This document shows positions 41,978 through 49,224 of a stretch of DNA of 64,000 bases, piece after piece; the first letter of the stretch is position 1, and each line of letters begins with the position of its first letter. Location: contig JAXLRH010000002.1 of the NCBI GenBank assembly GCA_046331245.1, positions 434,001 through 498,000 of the forward strand, read 5' to 3'. The notes below the pieces were generated by a model. That model worked only from the letters and a program-made list of their open reading frames with translations, was not told the origin of the DNA and did no database searches. Source of the stretch: SSF14 sp046331245 (GTDB taxonomy: Bacteria > Actinomycetota > Acidimicrobiia > Acidimicrobiales > Microtrichaceae). Both the position numbers and the translations under genes were made by a program.

Positions 41978-43171
41978 ATGACCGATGATCTCGAGGCGCC
42001 CGCACCTCGTCCCTTCGACGCCGACAACCACTACTACGAGGCGCTGGACGCCTTCAGCCGGCACCTGCCCGACGGCTGGGGTCCGCGCACGGTGCAGTGG
42101 GCCGAGATCGACGGGCGGGCGTACCACGTGGTGGGCGGCCGGGTGAGCCGAGCCGTCGTGAACGCCACGTTCGACCCGGTGGCCAAGCCCGGCGTGCTGC
42201 GCGACTACTTCCGGGGCAACCCCAACGGCGACGACCCGATCGAGCTGTTGCGGGCCCGCGACCGCATCTCCCCCGCGTACCGCGATCGCGACGCCCGCCT
42301 CGCCCAGCTCGACGACCACGGGCTCGACGCCGTGTGGATGTTTCCCACCCTCGGGATGATCTACGAGGAGCAGCTGCGCCACGACCCCGAGGCGGTGGCC
42401 GTCACGTTCAAGGCGTTCAACCGGTGGGTCGCCGAGGACTGGGGCCTCGACTACAAGGACCGCATCTTCGCCTCGCCCTACATCACGTTCGCCGACATCG
42501 ACGTCGCGGTCGGCGAGCTCCGGTGGGCCCTCGACAACGGGGCGCGCACCGTGGTGATGCGCCCGGCCGCCCCCACCACCGCGACCGGCCAGAAGCCGCC
42601 GACCCACCCCGAGTTCGACCCGTTCTGGGCGCTCGCCAACGAGGCGGGCATCACCGTCGTCGTCCACGCCGGCGACTCCGGCTACACGTCCAACGGCTAT
42701 GCGAACGACGGGTTCTCGTCGTCGTTCAAGAACGGCATCCCCCAGCCCATCAAGTTCACCCAGCTCGAGCGACCGATCGAGGACTTCCTGGCGTCGCTCG
42801 TGTGCGACCAGCTGTTCGCGCGCTTCCCGAACCTGCGCGTCGCGTCCGTCGAGAACGGGGCCGGCTTCCTGCCCGGCCTCTTCTCGAAATTGACGGCGAC
42901 GGCCAACAAGATGGCCGGCTGGTTCTCCGACCATCCGGTCGACGCGTTCAAGGAGCACATCTGGATCAACCCGTTCTGGGAGGACGACGTGCACGAGGTG
43001 CTCGCGATCATGGGGCCCGACCGCGTGCTCTTCGGCTCGGACTGGCCCCACATCGAGGGCATGCCCCGGCCGCTCGACTACCTCGAGGAGCTCGACGGCC
43101 TCGACGACGAGTCGATCGCCAAGATCACCCGCACCAACACCCTCGCCCTCAACCAGCTGCGCCCCGCCTGA
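41978..43171 (+). CDS. Amidohydrolase (amidohydro-rel, ACMSD-like)
   Basis: TIM-barrel metal-dependent hydrolase or decarboxylase. Seen: 397 residues; FDADNHYYE (the DxHxxE-like metal motif, here D-N-H), ITVVVHAGDSG, VENGAGFLP, and LFGSDWPHIEG with catalytic Asp. This set is that of the ACMSD/amidohydrolase-2 group, whose members decarboxylate or hydrolyse aromatic acids. The substrate is unknown. It ends at a long hairpin and faces a convergent gene. Confidence 0.88.
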   Translation: MTDDLEAPAPRPFDADNHYYEALDAFSRHLPDGWGPRTVQWAEIDGRAYHVVGGRVSRAVVNATFDPVAKPGVLRDYFRGNPNGDDPIELLRARDRISPAYRDRDARLAQLDDHGLDAVWMFPTLGMIYEEQLRHDPEAVAVTFKAFNRWVAEDWGLDYKDRIFASPYITFADIDVAVGELRWALDNGARTVVMRPAAPTTATGQKPPTHPEFDPFWALANEAGITVVVHAGDSGYTSNGYANDGFSSSFKNGIPQPIKFTQLERPIEDFLASLVCDQLFARFPNLRVASVENGAGFLPGLFSKLTATANKMAGWFSDHPVDAFKEHIWINPFWEDDVHEVLAIMGPDRVLFGSDWPHIEGMPRPLDYLEELDGLDDESIAKITRTNTLALNQLRPA

Positions 43172-43183
43172 GCGTTCGCTGCA

Positions 43184-43247
43184 CGGTCCCACCCTCGTTC
43201 TGTGTTGCGAGGTGGCGGCTGGGACCGTCACCTCGCAGCACAGAACG
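43184..43247. terminator. 19-bp hairpin between convergent genes, with an interleaved second pairing
   Basis: Arms 43196-43214 and 43229-43247 (outer end CGTTCTGTG) pair with one G-T wobble around a 14-base loop. CGGTCCCA (43184-43191) upstream is complementary to TGGGACCG (43220-43227) inside that loop, so a pseudoknot or alternative fold is possible. Confidence 0.65.
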
Positions 43248-43252
43248 GGCGG

Positions 43253-44389
43253 TCAGGCGGGCGCGACGGAACCAAAGTCGGCGAAGCCGCTCGGCGCATG
43301 GGCGCCGATCGTGGCGTGCTCGAACAGGCCCCAGCCCTCGTGCGCGGTGCCAGCGGCGTCGGTGAGCACGGCACGACCGACGTGGTCGATGACGCCGAAG
43401 GGCGCCATCGCCGCGACACCGGGATCGTTCATGTCGACGCTGATGCCCTGCGACCACTCGCGCCCCCGCCACTGGCCATGACCCCAGTTGGGGTCGCTGC
43501 CGTAGCCGGCGCCGCTGCTCAGCACGACGTATCCCTTCGACTCGACCTCGATCGTGATCGGCGAGCCGTCCTCCGCCCGGCAGCGGATGGTGGCGCCCAC
43601 GGCATCGCGGGTGCCAGGCCGGTAGTGGTAGTCGAACTCGGGCCAGCCGAGCAGCTCGACGCCCTTGCCGGACTCCTCGGGCCACACCCGCACGGCGTCG
43701 TTCAGGCTCCGGTTCCCGCGGCCGTCCTCCTGGGCGATGATCACGACGGCGAAGTCGTCGAACTGCATGGGGATGTAGGTCCACCAGAAGCCGTAGTCGG
43801 GTGCCGACTCGGCGGCGGCACGACCGGCGGGCTCGGGCTCGCCGACCGGCCGGATGCCCCACGAGCGGTCGCGGGTTCCGACCCACGTGTCGTCGGAGAC
43901 CTCGAACGTCGTGCCGTGCACGCGGAGCTCGCCGGACCAGCGACCCACCTGGGCGAACCGGCACGCGTCGAGGATCACCTTGCCGCCGACGCGCATCACG
44001 TGCGGCTGCTCCTGCACCGCGGGGAACGCGCCCTGCCACACGAGGTCGAAGCCGATGCCGAGGTCGTCGGCGTCGCACACCACCCGCAGCTCCTTCAACG
44101 GGTCGACCACCTCGATGCGGTACGGACCGACCGACTGGTTCATGCGGTCGTCGCCGAGCGCGTCGGAGAAGTGGACGGCGTGCTGGGTGTCCCCGATGCG
44201 AACGCAGGCGTAGGCGTCGATCACGCCGAGGTTGGGGTAGATGCCGAGGCCGGTGATGAGGAAGACGTCGCCGGTGCGGTCGTGCGCGTTGATGTAGCAA
44301 CGGTCGTAGAAGTTGCGGTCGCTCGACGCCGGGAACTGCATCGACAGCGGCGTCTGGTGGATCGGGTACTCGTCGAGAGGAATCGGCAT
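43253..44389 (-). CDS. Conserved hypothetical, beta-rich (AttH/CrtC-like lipocalin pattern)
   Basis: Not confidently recognised. Seen: 378 residues, no signal, many Trp and Tyr, alternating strand patterns: RNFYDRCYINAHDRTGDVFLITGLGIYPN, then WSGELRVHGTTFEVSDDTWVGTRDRSWGIR, and FWWTYIPMQFDDFAVVIIAQE. The DRSWGIRP and two-domain layout recall the AttH/CrtC tandem lipocalins (hydratase-like or lipid-binding). No active site can be named. The ATG 44389 follows TAGACC, seven bases upstream, an imperfect -10. Confidence 0.5.
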   Translation of the reverse strand: MPIPLDEYPIHQTPLSMQFPASSDRNFYDRCYINAHDRTGDVFLITGLGIYPNLGVIDAYACVRIGDTQHAVHFSDALGDDRMNQSVGPYRIEVVDPLKELRVVCDADDLGIGFDLVWQGAFPAVQEQPHVMRVGGKVILDACRFAQVGRWSGELRVHGTTFEVSDDTWVGTRDRSWGIRPVGEPEPAGRAAAESAPDYGFWWTYIPMQFDDFAVVIIAQEDGRGNRSLNDAVRVWPEESGKGVELLGWPEFDYHYRPGTRDAVGATIRCRAEDGSPITIEVESKGYVVLSSGAGYGSDPNWGHGQWRGREWSQGISVDMNDPGVAAMAPFGVIDHVGRAVLTDAAGTAHEGWGLFEHATIGAHAPSGFADFGSVAPA

Positions 44390-44407
44390 GGGCGCGGGTC
44401 TACCAGC

Positions 44408-46063
44408 TCAGCCGGATCGGAGCCGGAACGAACCCACGATCATGCCCAGTTCGCCGGTCGTGCCCATGCGTTCCGGAGCGCTGTTCCACACGGTGAGCTC
44501 GAATGCCCTCCCGAGGAACCATGTCCGCACCACCCGCGGCGTACACGGCGGAGTGGGTACGGTCAGGTCGGCGGTGCCGGGCCAGGGCACTGCGTCCTGC
44601 GTCGACGGCAGTGGACGGATCTCGATGCGCTCGGCCGGGCACTGCTTGCCGCTGCCATCGGTCGACGTGGACGGCGCGGCGATCGACACGCCGCCGTCGA
44701 TCGGTTGCACCCGCCAGCGGTCGGTCGGGATCCGTGCGGCCATGCCGCTCCCGAGGTCGGTCATCGACGGCACGAGGAGACCGGATGCCGGTGAGTGGAA
44801 TCGCTCGACGTGTACCGTTCTGCCGTCGACGAAGGCCACGTAGGAACTGGTCCGAGCGGTGACCGCCTGCGCCGCAAGACCGGACACTGGTGGTTGCTCG
44901 ACCGTCGACCACTGCCGGGTGGACGGGTTGTACGCGTCCCACTGCGACGCGCCGCCACCTGCGGCCTGTGCTCCGACGATCAGTCGTCCATCGTCCACGA
45001 AGGCGCGGAACCCGGCGTCGTACCCTTCCTGCCCGTGGGCCGGTTGTACCGGCGGCGGATCCACCGCGGCAACGTCCCGATCGCCCCCGGTCCACGACAT
45101 GCAGTCGAATCGGGCCACCTGCAGCTGCGGCCCGCAGGCGAAGGCCGTGTCGCCGACCCATCCGCCCTCGGCCGGCCACAACACTCCGTCGGGGTAGCCG
45201 AAGACCGCTTGCCAGGGGCCCGTGCCGAACCGGCCCACCGATGCCGACGGGCTCTTCCCGAACGGCGACCCGACCATCAGCACCCGATCGTCGCCGATGA
45301 TGAACGACGATGGCGTGGAGGTCTCCATCGAAACGGTCGGGCCGTCCCACGAGCGACCGTCACCGCTGGTCCACAACGACTCCTGATCGCCGAGGCCGAC
45401 CGCTTCTCTCGTGGGCGGCGACAGCGCGACGAACACGAGGCGGTCGCCGATCACGTGCAGGCCGACGGTCTGCGCGCCGCTCGGCAGCGTCGGTAGCGCG
45501 AGCGAGGTCCACCGGCCGGCCTCCCAACGATCGAGCCGCTCCACGCCCTCCTCACGCGTGAGCAACACGACACCGTCGTGCCACCCGTCCATCGCCAGCA
45601 GTGTCGGCGCACCGCTGCGGGGGAAGTCGAGATTCATCCCGACGTGCGTCGTCGGATCGAGCGCGTGAACCACCAGTCCCCCGGCACCGGCCACCGGCGA
45701 GTCCGACGTTGCGGCGACCACGAGCAGGTCGCCCGCAACCGCCATCTGCACACTGCCGAAGCCGGGCGGCAGCGGCACGGCGCCGACGTCCGACCACGTG
45801 GGGCCGTTGTCCGACGGAGCGTCGTCGGCGCGACGCGGCTCGGTGGGCCGAGGGGGCTGCACCGACACACGATCCTCGTGCCGTCGACCATCGAGCGAGA
45901 CCACGAGCACCACACCGACGAGCGCGACGGCGAGTGCCGACGCGAGTGCGGCGCGGCGGGTGCGGCGCCGGCGCACCCGGCTGCGCAGCGACGCCACCGA
46001 CGGGGGCGAACCCACGTCGGCCGGTCGCGTCGAGCGGATCAGTTCATCGAGCTCCATCGGCAC
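44408..46063 (-). CDS. Membrane-anchored propeller-like protein downstream of the ECF sigma gene
   Basis: Family not recognised. Seen: 551 residues; cytoplasmic N-terminus (MELDELIRSTRPADVGSPPS) followed by Arg-rich RVRRRRTRRAA, one membrane helix (about 38-58), then about 490 extracytoplasmic residues built of repeated strand blocks (VAGDLLVVAAT, WHDGVVLLTRE, IGDDRVLMVGSPFG, VDDGRLIVGAQAAG) consistent with a beta-propeller. The gene overlaps the sigma factor gene by 20 bases, the position where SigE-type ECF genes usually have a membrane partner; it may be a sensor or anti-sigma-like protein, though no zinc-binding anti-sigma motif is present. Confidence 0.65.
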   Translation of the reverse strand: MPMELDELIRSTRPADVGSPPSVASLRSRVRRRRTRRAALASALAVALVGVVLVVSLDGRRHEDRVSVQPPRPTEPRRADDAPSDNGPTWSDVGAVPLPPGFGSVQMAVAGDLLVVAATSDSPVAGAGGLVVHALDPTTHVGMNLDFPRSGAPTLLAMDGWHDGVVLLTREEGVERLDRWEAGRWTSLALPTLPSGAQTVGLHVIGDRLVFVALSPPTREAVGLGDQESLWTSGDGRSWDGPTVSMETSTPSSFIIGDDRVLMVGSPFGKSPSASVGRFGTGPWQAVFGYPDGVLWPAEGGWVGDTAFACGPQLQVARFDCMSWTGGDRDVAAVDPPPVQPAHGQEGYDAGFRAFVDDGRLIVGAQAAGGGASQWDAYNPSTRQWSTVEQPPVSGLAAQAVTARTSSYVAFVDGRTVHVERFHSPASGLLVPSMTDLGSGMAARIPTDRWRVQPIDGGVSIAAPSTSTDGSGKQCPAERIEIRPLPSTQDAVPWPGTADLTVPTPPCTPRVVRTWFLGRAFELTVWNSAPERMGTTGELGMIVGSFRLRSG

Positions 46064-46568
46064 TCCCTTCGAGTTCGAGGTCGCGAAGCAGGCCGCTCCG
46101 CCGCAGGGTGGCGAACGCGTCGCGCACGTGGGCCTTCACCGTTGCCGGAGCGCACCCCATGGCGACGGCCGCGTCGTCCACCGACAGGTCGGCCAGGTAG
46201 CGGAGGGCAACCGCTCGTCGCTGGCGTTCGGGCAGGGCCCGGAGCGCGGCGACGACGGCGTCGGCGTCGGGCCCGGTGTCCGGTCCGTCGAGCGCGGCGA
46301 CCTCGTCCCGCGCCCGATCACGATCGGCGTGTCGTCGCTCCACCCGAACCCTCCGCAGTCGCGAACGTGCCACGTTCAACGCGACGGTAGTCACCCAGGT
46401 GACCGCCGGGAGTTCGCCGGTTCGGTCATAGGCGACGATCGCCCGGCACAGCGCTTCCTGCGCGATGTCCTCGCCGTCACCGGGGCGCTCGACCCACGGT
46501 GCCACGACGCGCACGAGTCGGGGCCACACGGCAGCGCACCACTGCTCGAACGACGCGTCATCCACCAC
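46044..46568 (-). CDS. ECF RNA polymerase sigma factor (SigE family)
   Basis: Seen: 174 residues; sigma region 2 (about 10-75: FEQWCAAVWPRLVRVV, GDGEDIAQEALCRAIVAY, TWVTTVALNVARSRLRR) and region 4 (about 110-160: ALRALPERQRRAVALRYLADLSVDDAAVAMGCAPATVKAHVRDAFATLRR). The VALRYLADLSVDDAAVAMGCAPATVKAHV wording is that of the actinobacterial SigE/'SigE family' ECF group. GTG start at 46568. It overlaps the propeller gene and is divergent from the ATP-grasp cluster, which it may control (inference). Confidence 0.9.
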   Translation of the reverse strand: MVDDASFEQWCAAVWPRLVRVVAPWVERPGDGEDIAQEALCRAIVAYDRTGELPAVTWVTTVALNVARSRLRRVRVERRHADRDRARDEVAALDGPDTGPDADAVVAALRALPERQRRAVALRYLADLSVDDAAVAMGCAPATVKAHVRDAFATLRRSGLLRDLELEGSADGAR

Positions 46569-46635
46569 ACCAGTACAGACGCTCGACGGGTCGTTCGCGA
46601 GGTAGTCCCACCCAGACCTACCGGGAATCGCACAT

Positions 46636-46669
46636 CTCGTTCATCGGGCCGTAACACTCGGCGAACGAG
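46636..46669. promoter_or_regulatory. CTCGTTC/GAACGAG inverted repeat in the divergent sigma/ATP-grasp region
   Basis: CTCGTTC (46636-46642) and GAACGAG (46663-46669) are 20 bases apart in the 131-base region between the sigma gene and the ATP-grasp gene. TTTACA (46673-46678) followed after 9 bases by TACGAA (46688-46693) could be a promoter for the cluster; the spacing is short for a housekeeping promoter. Confidence 0.35.
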
Positions 46670-46699
46670 CGATTTACACGGCCTCAGTACGAATGTGGC

Positions 46700-48235
46700 G
46701 TGCTCTTCAGCGACTACCGGCCGACGACCTTCGATGAGCTCATCGACGTCGACGGCGAGCCGCGTGAGGCGGCCGCGGCGCTCGTCCGGCACCTCGAGCG
46801 ACTGGGCATGGAGGAGATCGAGGAGCGCCAGCACGCCGCCGACCTCGGCATCGAGGCGGCCGGCGTCACGTTCACCGTCTACAACGAGGGCACGGGCATC
46901 GATCGTGCCTGGCCGTTCGACATCGTGCCCCGAGTCATCAGCCGGCGCGACTGGGACCGGGTCGACGCCGGCCTCGTCCAGCGGCTCGTCGCGCTGAACC
47001 ACTTCATCGCCGACGTGTACGGCGACCAGCGGATCTTCGCCGACGGCATCGTGCCCATCGACCTCGTCGCCAACTCGCCGGGCTACCGACCCGAGTGCCG
47101 CGGCGCGACCCCACGCCATGGCGTGTGGGCGCACATCTGCGGGAGCGACCTCGTGCGGGGCGCCGACGGCACGATCTACGTCCTGGAGGACAACCTTCGG
47201 GTGCCGTCGGGCGTGTCGTACATGCTCGAGAACCGCGAGGTGACCAAGCGCGTATTCGCCGACCTGTTCCGCGACCAGTCGATCCTGCCGGTCGACGCCT
47301 ACCCCGAGCGACTCCGCCGCATCCTCGCCTCGCTCTCGCCGTTGGGCGACGAGGCGCTCATCGCCGTACTCACCCCGGGCGTGTACAACTCGGCGTACTT
47401 CGAGCACTCGTTCCTCGCCCGCCAGATGGGCGTCGAGCTCGTCGAGGGCCGCGACCTCTTCGTGGACGACGACGTTGTCTACATGCGGACGATCCACGGG
47501 CCGATCCGCGTCGACGTGCTCTACCGGCGGGTGGACGACAGCTTCCTCGACCCCGAGGTGTTCCGGCCCGACTCCACCCTCGGCGTCCCCGGCATCATGG
47601 GGGCCTGGCGCGCCGGCAACGTCGCGATCGCCAACGCGCCCGGCACCGGCGTCGCCGACGACAAGGCCGTCTACGCCTACGTGCCCGACATGATCCGCTA
47701 CTACCTCGACGCGGAGCCCATCCTCTCGAACGTGCCCACCTACCAGTGCGGGCGCGACGCCGACCGCGCCTACGTGCTCGACCACCTCGACGAGCTGGTG
47801 GTCAAGCCGGCGAACGAGTCGGGCGGCTACGGCATCATCATCGGTCCGCGGGCGACGTCGGACGAGCTCGAGCAGTGCGCGAAGGAGATCCGCAACGACC
47901 CGCGCGGGTTCGTGGCGCAACCGGTGATCGACCTGTCGGTGGTGCCGACGCTGTGCGACGGCACGCTGGCGCCGCGGCACGTCGACCTCCGGCCGTTCAC
48001 GCTGCTGGGCGCCGAGAGCTACGTGACCTGCGGCGGACTCACACGGGTCGCCCGAGTCGAGGGATCGCTGGTCGTCAACTCCTCCCAGGGTGGCGGCTCC
48101 AAGGACACGTGGGTGGTCGACACCGATGCAGTGGCGGCTGCGGTGTCGGCCATCCACGGCAGGTCGCAACCACCCGACGACATCGAACACGCCCAGATCG
48201 AACACCACGAGATCGAACAAGAAGGAGATACGTGA
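46700..48235 (+). CDS. Circularly permuted type 2 ATP-grasp protein
   Basis: Seen: 511 residues; the DUF404/DUF407 layout with FTVYNEGTGIDRAWPFDIVPRVI, HICGSDLVRGADGTIYVLEDNLRVPSGVSYMLENR, MRTIHGPIRVDVLYRRVDD and VVKPANESGGYGI (ATP-grasp Lys and Gly loop). Known: these enzymes are predicted to form peptide-like amide bonds, and their genes occur with alpha-E and transglutaminase genes in many bacteria; activity is seldom tested. GTG start; its stop overlaps the alpha-E start (TGATG). Confidence 0.9.
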   Translation: MLFSDYRPTTFDELIDVDGEPREAAAALVRHLERLGMEEIEERQHAADLGIEAAGVTFTVYNEGTGIDRAWPFDIVPRVISRRDWDRVDAGLVQRLVALNHFIADVYGDQRIFADGIVPIDLVANSPGYRPECRGATPRHGVWAHICGSDLVRGADGTIYVLEDNLRVPSGVSYMLENREVTKRVFADLFRDQSILPVDAYPERLRRILASLSPLGDEALIAVLTPGVYNSAYFEHSFLARQMGVELVEGRDLFVDDDVVYMRTIHGPIRVDVLYRRVDDSFLDPEVFRPDSTLGVPGIMGAWRAGNVAIANAPGTGVADDKAVYAYVPDMIRYYLDAEPILSNVPTYQCGRDADRAYVLDHLDELVVKPANESGGYGIIIGPRATSDELEQCAKEIRNDPRGFVAQPVIDLSVVPTLCDGTLAPRHVDLRPFTLLGAESYVTCGGLTRVARVEGSLVVNSSQGGGSKDTWVVDTDAVAAAVSAIHGRSQPPDDIEHAQIEHHEIEQEGDT

Positions 48236-49224
48236 TGCTGCTGTCACGAACCGCGGAGAACCTGTACTGGCTGGGACGCCACCTCGAGCGCGCCGAGGCG
48301 GTGTCGCGGATCATCCGCGAGCACACCAAGCTCCTCGTCGACCTGCCCGTCGACGTCGAGTCGGACTGGGCCGGCCTGCTGGCGATCACCGGCGCCGACG
48401 AGTCGTACTCCAGCCGGTACGCGCAGGCCGACGAGGTCGGGATCGTGAGCCACCTCATGGCCGACATCGGCAACCCGACATCGGTCATCCGCACCGTCGC
48501 CGCCGCCCGGGAGAACCTGCGGGTGACACGGCAGCTGATGCCGGCCTCGCTGTGGGAGTGCGTCAACGTCCTGCATGCGACGGTGTCGACCAGCGCCGGC
48601 AACTGCACCGCGCGGAGCAGCCGGCTCGACCTGGCGAGCGGGATCATCTCGTCGAGCCAGCAGATCGTCGGCATCCTCGCCTCGACCGTCAGCCGCGACG
48701 ACGCCTTCAGCTTCTACGAGCTCGGTCGCAACGTGGAGCGGGCCGACATGACAACCCGCGTGCTCGACGTGCGAGCGGCGAGCCTGCTGTCCGACGGCGC
48801 CAAGGGCGCGATGCCGCCGGCCGACCGCAGCCCATACGAGGACGTGCGGTGGATGGGCGTGCTCCGCAGCCTCGGGGCGATGCACATGTACAACCGCTGC
48901 GCCACCGGTTCGATCCGCGGCGAGTCGGTGGTCGACTTCCTCGTCGACGACGACCGGTTCCCCCGCTCGGTCAACCACTGCCTCCTGCGGGTCGACCAGA
49001 TCCTCGCCGCGCTGCCGGCACGGTCGCTCCCCGCCGATCGGGCGGGCCGCCTGCGTCGCATCGTGAGCGATCGGTCGGGCACGACGTTCGACGCCCAGGC
49101 GCTCCACGACTGGGTGGACGAGGTGCAGGTCGGCATCGAGGCGCTCCACGGCTCGTTGGCCGGCACGTTCTTCACGCCCGAGACCACCAAGGCCCTGCAC
49201 CCCTCGGGGCGGGTCGTGGTGTGA
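48235..49224 (+). CDS. Alpha-E domain protein
   Basis: All-helical partner of circularly permuted ATP-grasp enzymes. Seen: 329 residues; LLSRTAENLYWLGRHLERAEAVSRIIREH start (the domain is named for this Glu-rich helix), SRDDAFSFYELGRNVERADMTTRVLDVRA in the middle and VNHCLLRVDQIL. A near-ideal AAGGAG lies 7 bases before the ATG, although the gene already overlaps the ATP-grasp stop. Its stop overlaps the GTG of the next gene. Its role in catalysis is not established. Confidence 0.9.
   Translation: MLLSRTAENLYWLGRHLERAEAVSRIIREHTKLLVDLPVDVESDWAGLLAITGADESYSSRYAQADEVGIVSHLMADIGNPTSVIRTVAAARENLRVTRQLMPASLWECVNVLHATVSTSAGNCTARSSRLDLASGIISSSQQIVGILASTVSRDDAFSFYELGRNVERADMTTRVLDVRAASLLSDGAKGAMPPADRSPYEDVRWMGVLRSLGAMHMYNRCATGSIRGESVVDFLVDDDRFPRSVNHCLLRVDQILAALPARSLPADRAGRLRRIVSDRSGTTFDAQALHDWVDEVQVGIEALHGSLAGTFFTPETTKALHPSGRVVV

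Noticed and set aside
44408..46063. Classical zinc-binding anti-sigma factor partner of the ECF sigma
   Set aside because: No HxxxCxxC motif is present in the N-terminal 40 residues, so only the position and topology suggest a partner role.
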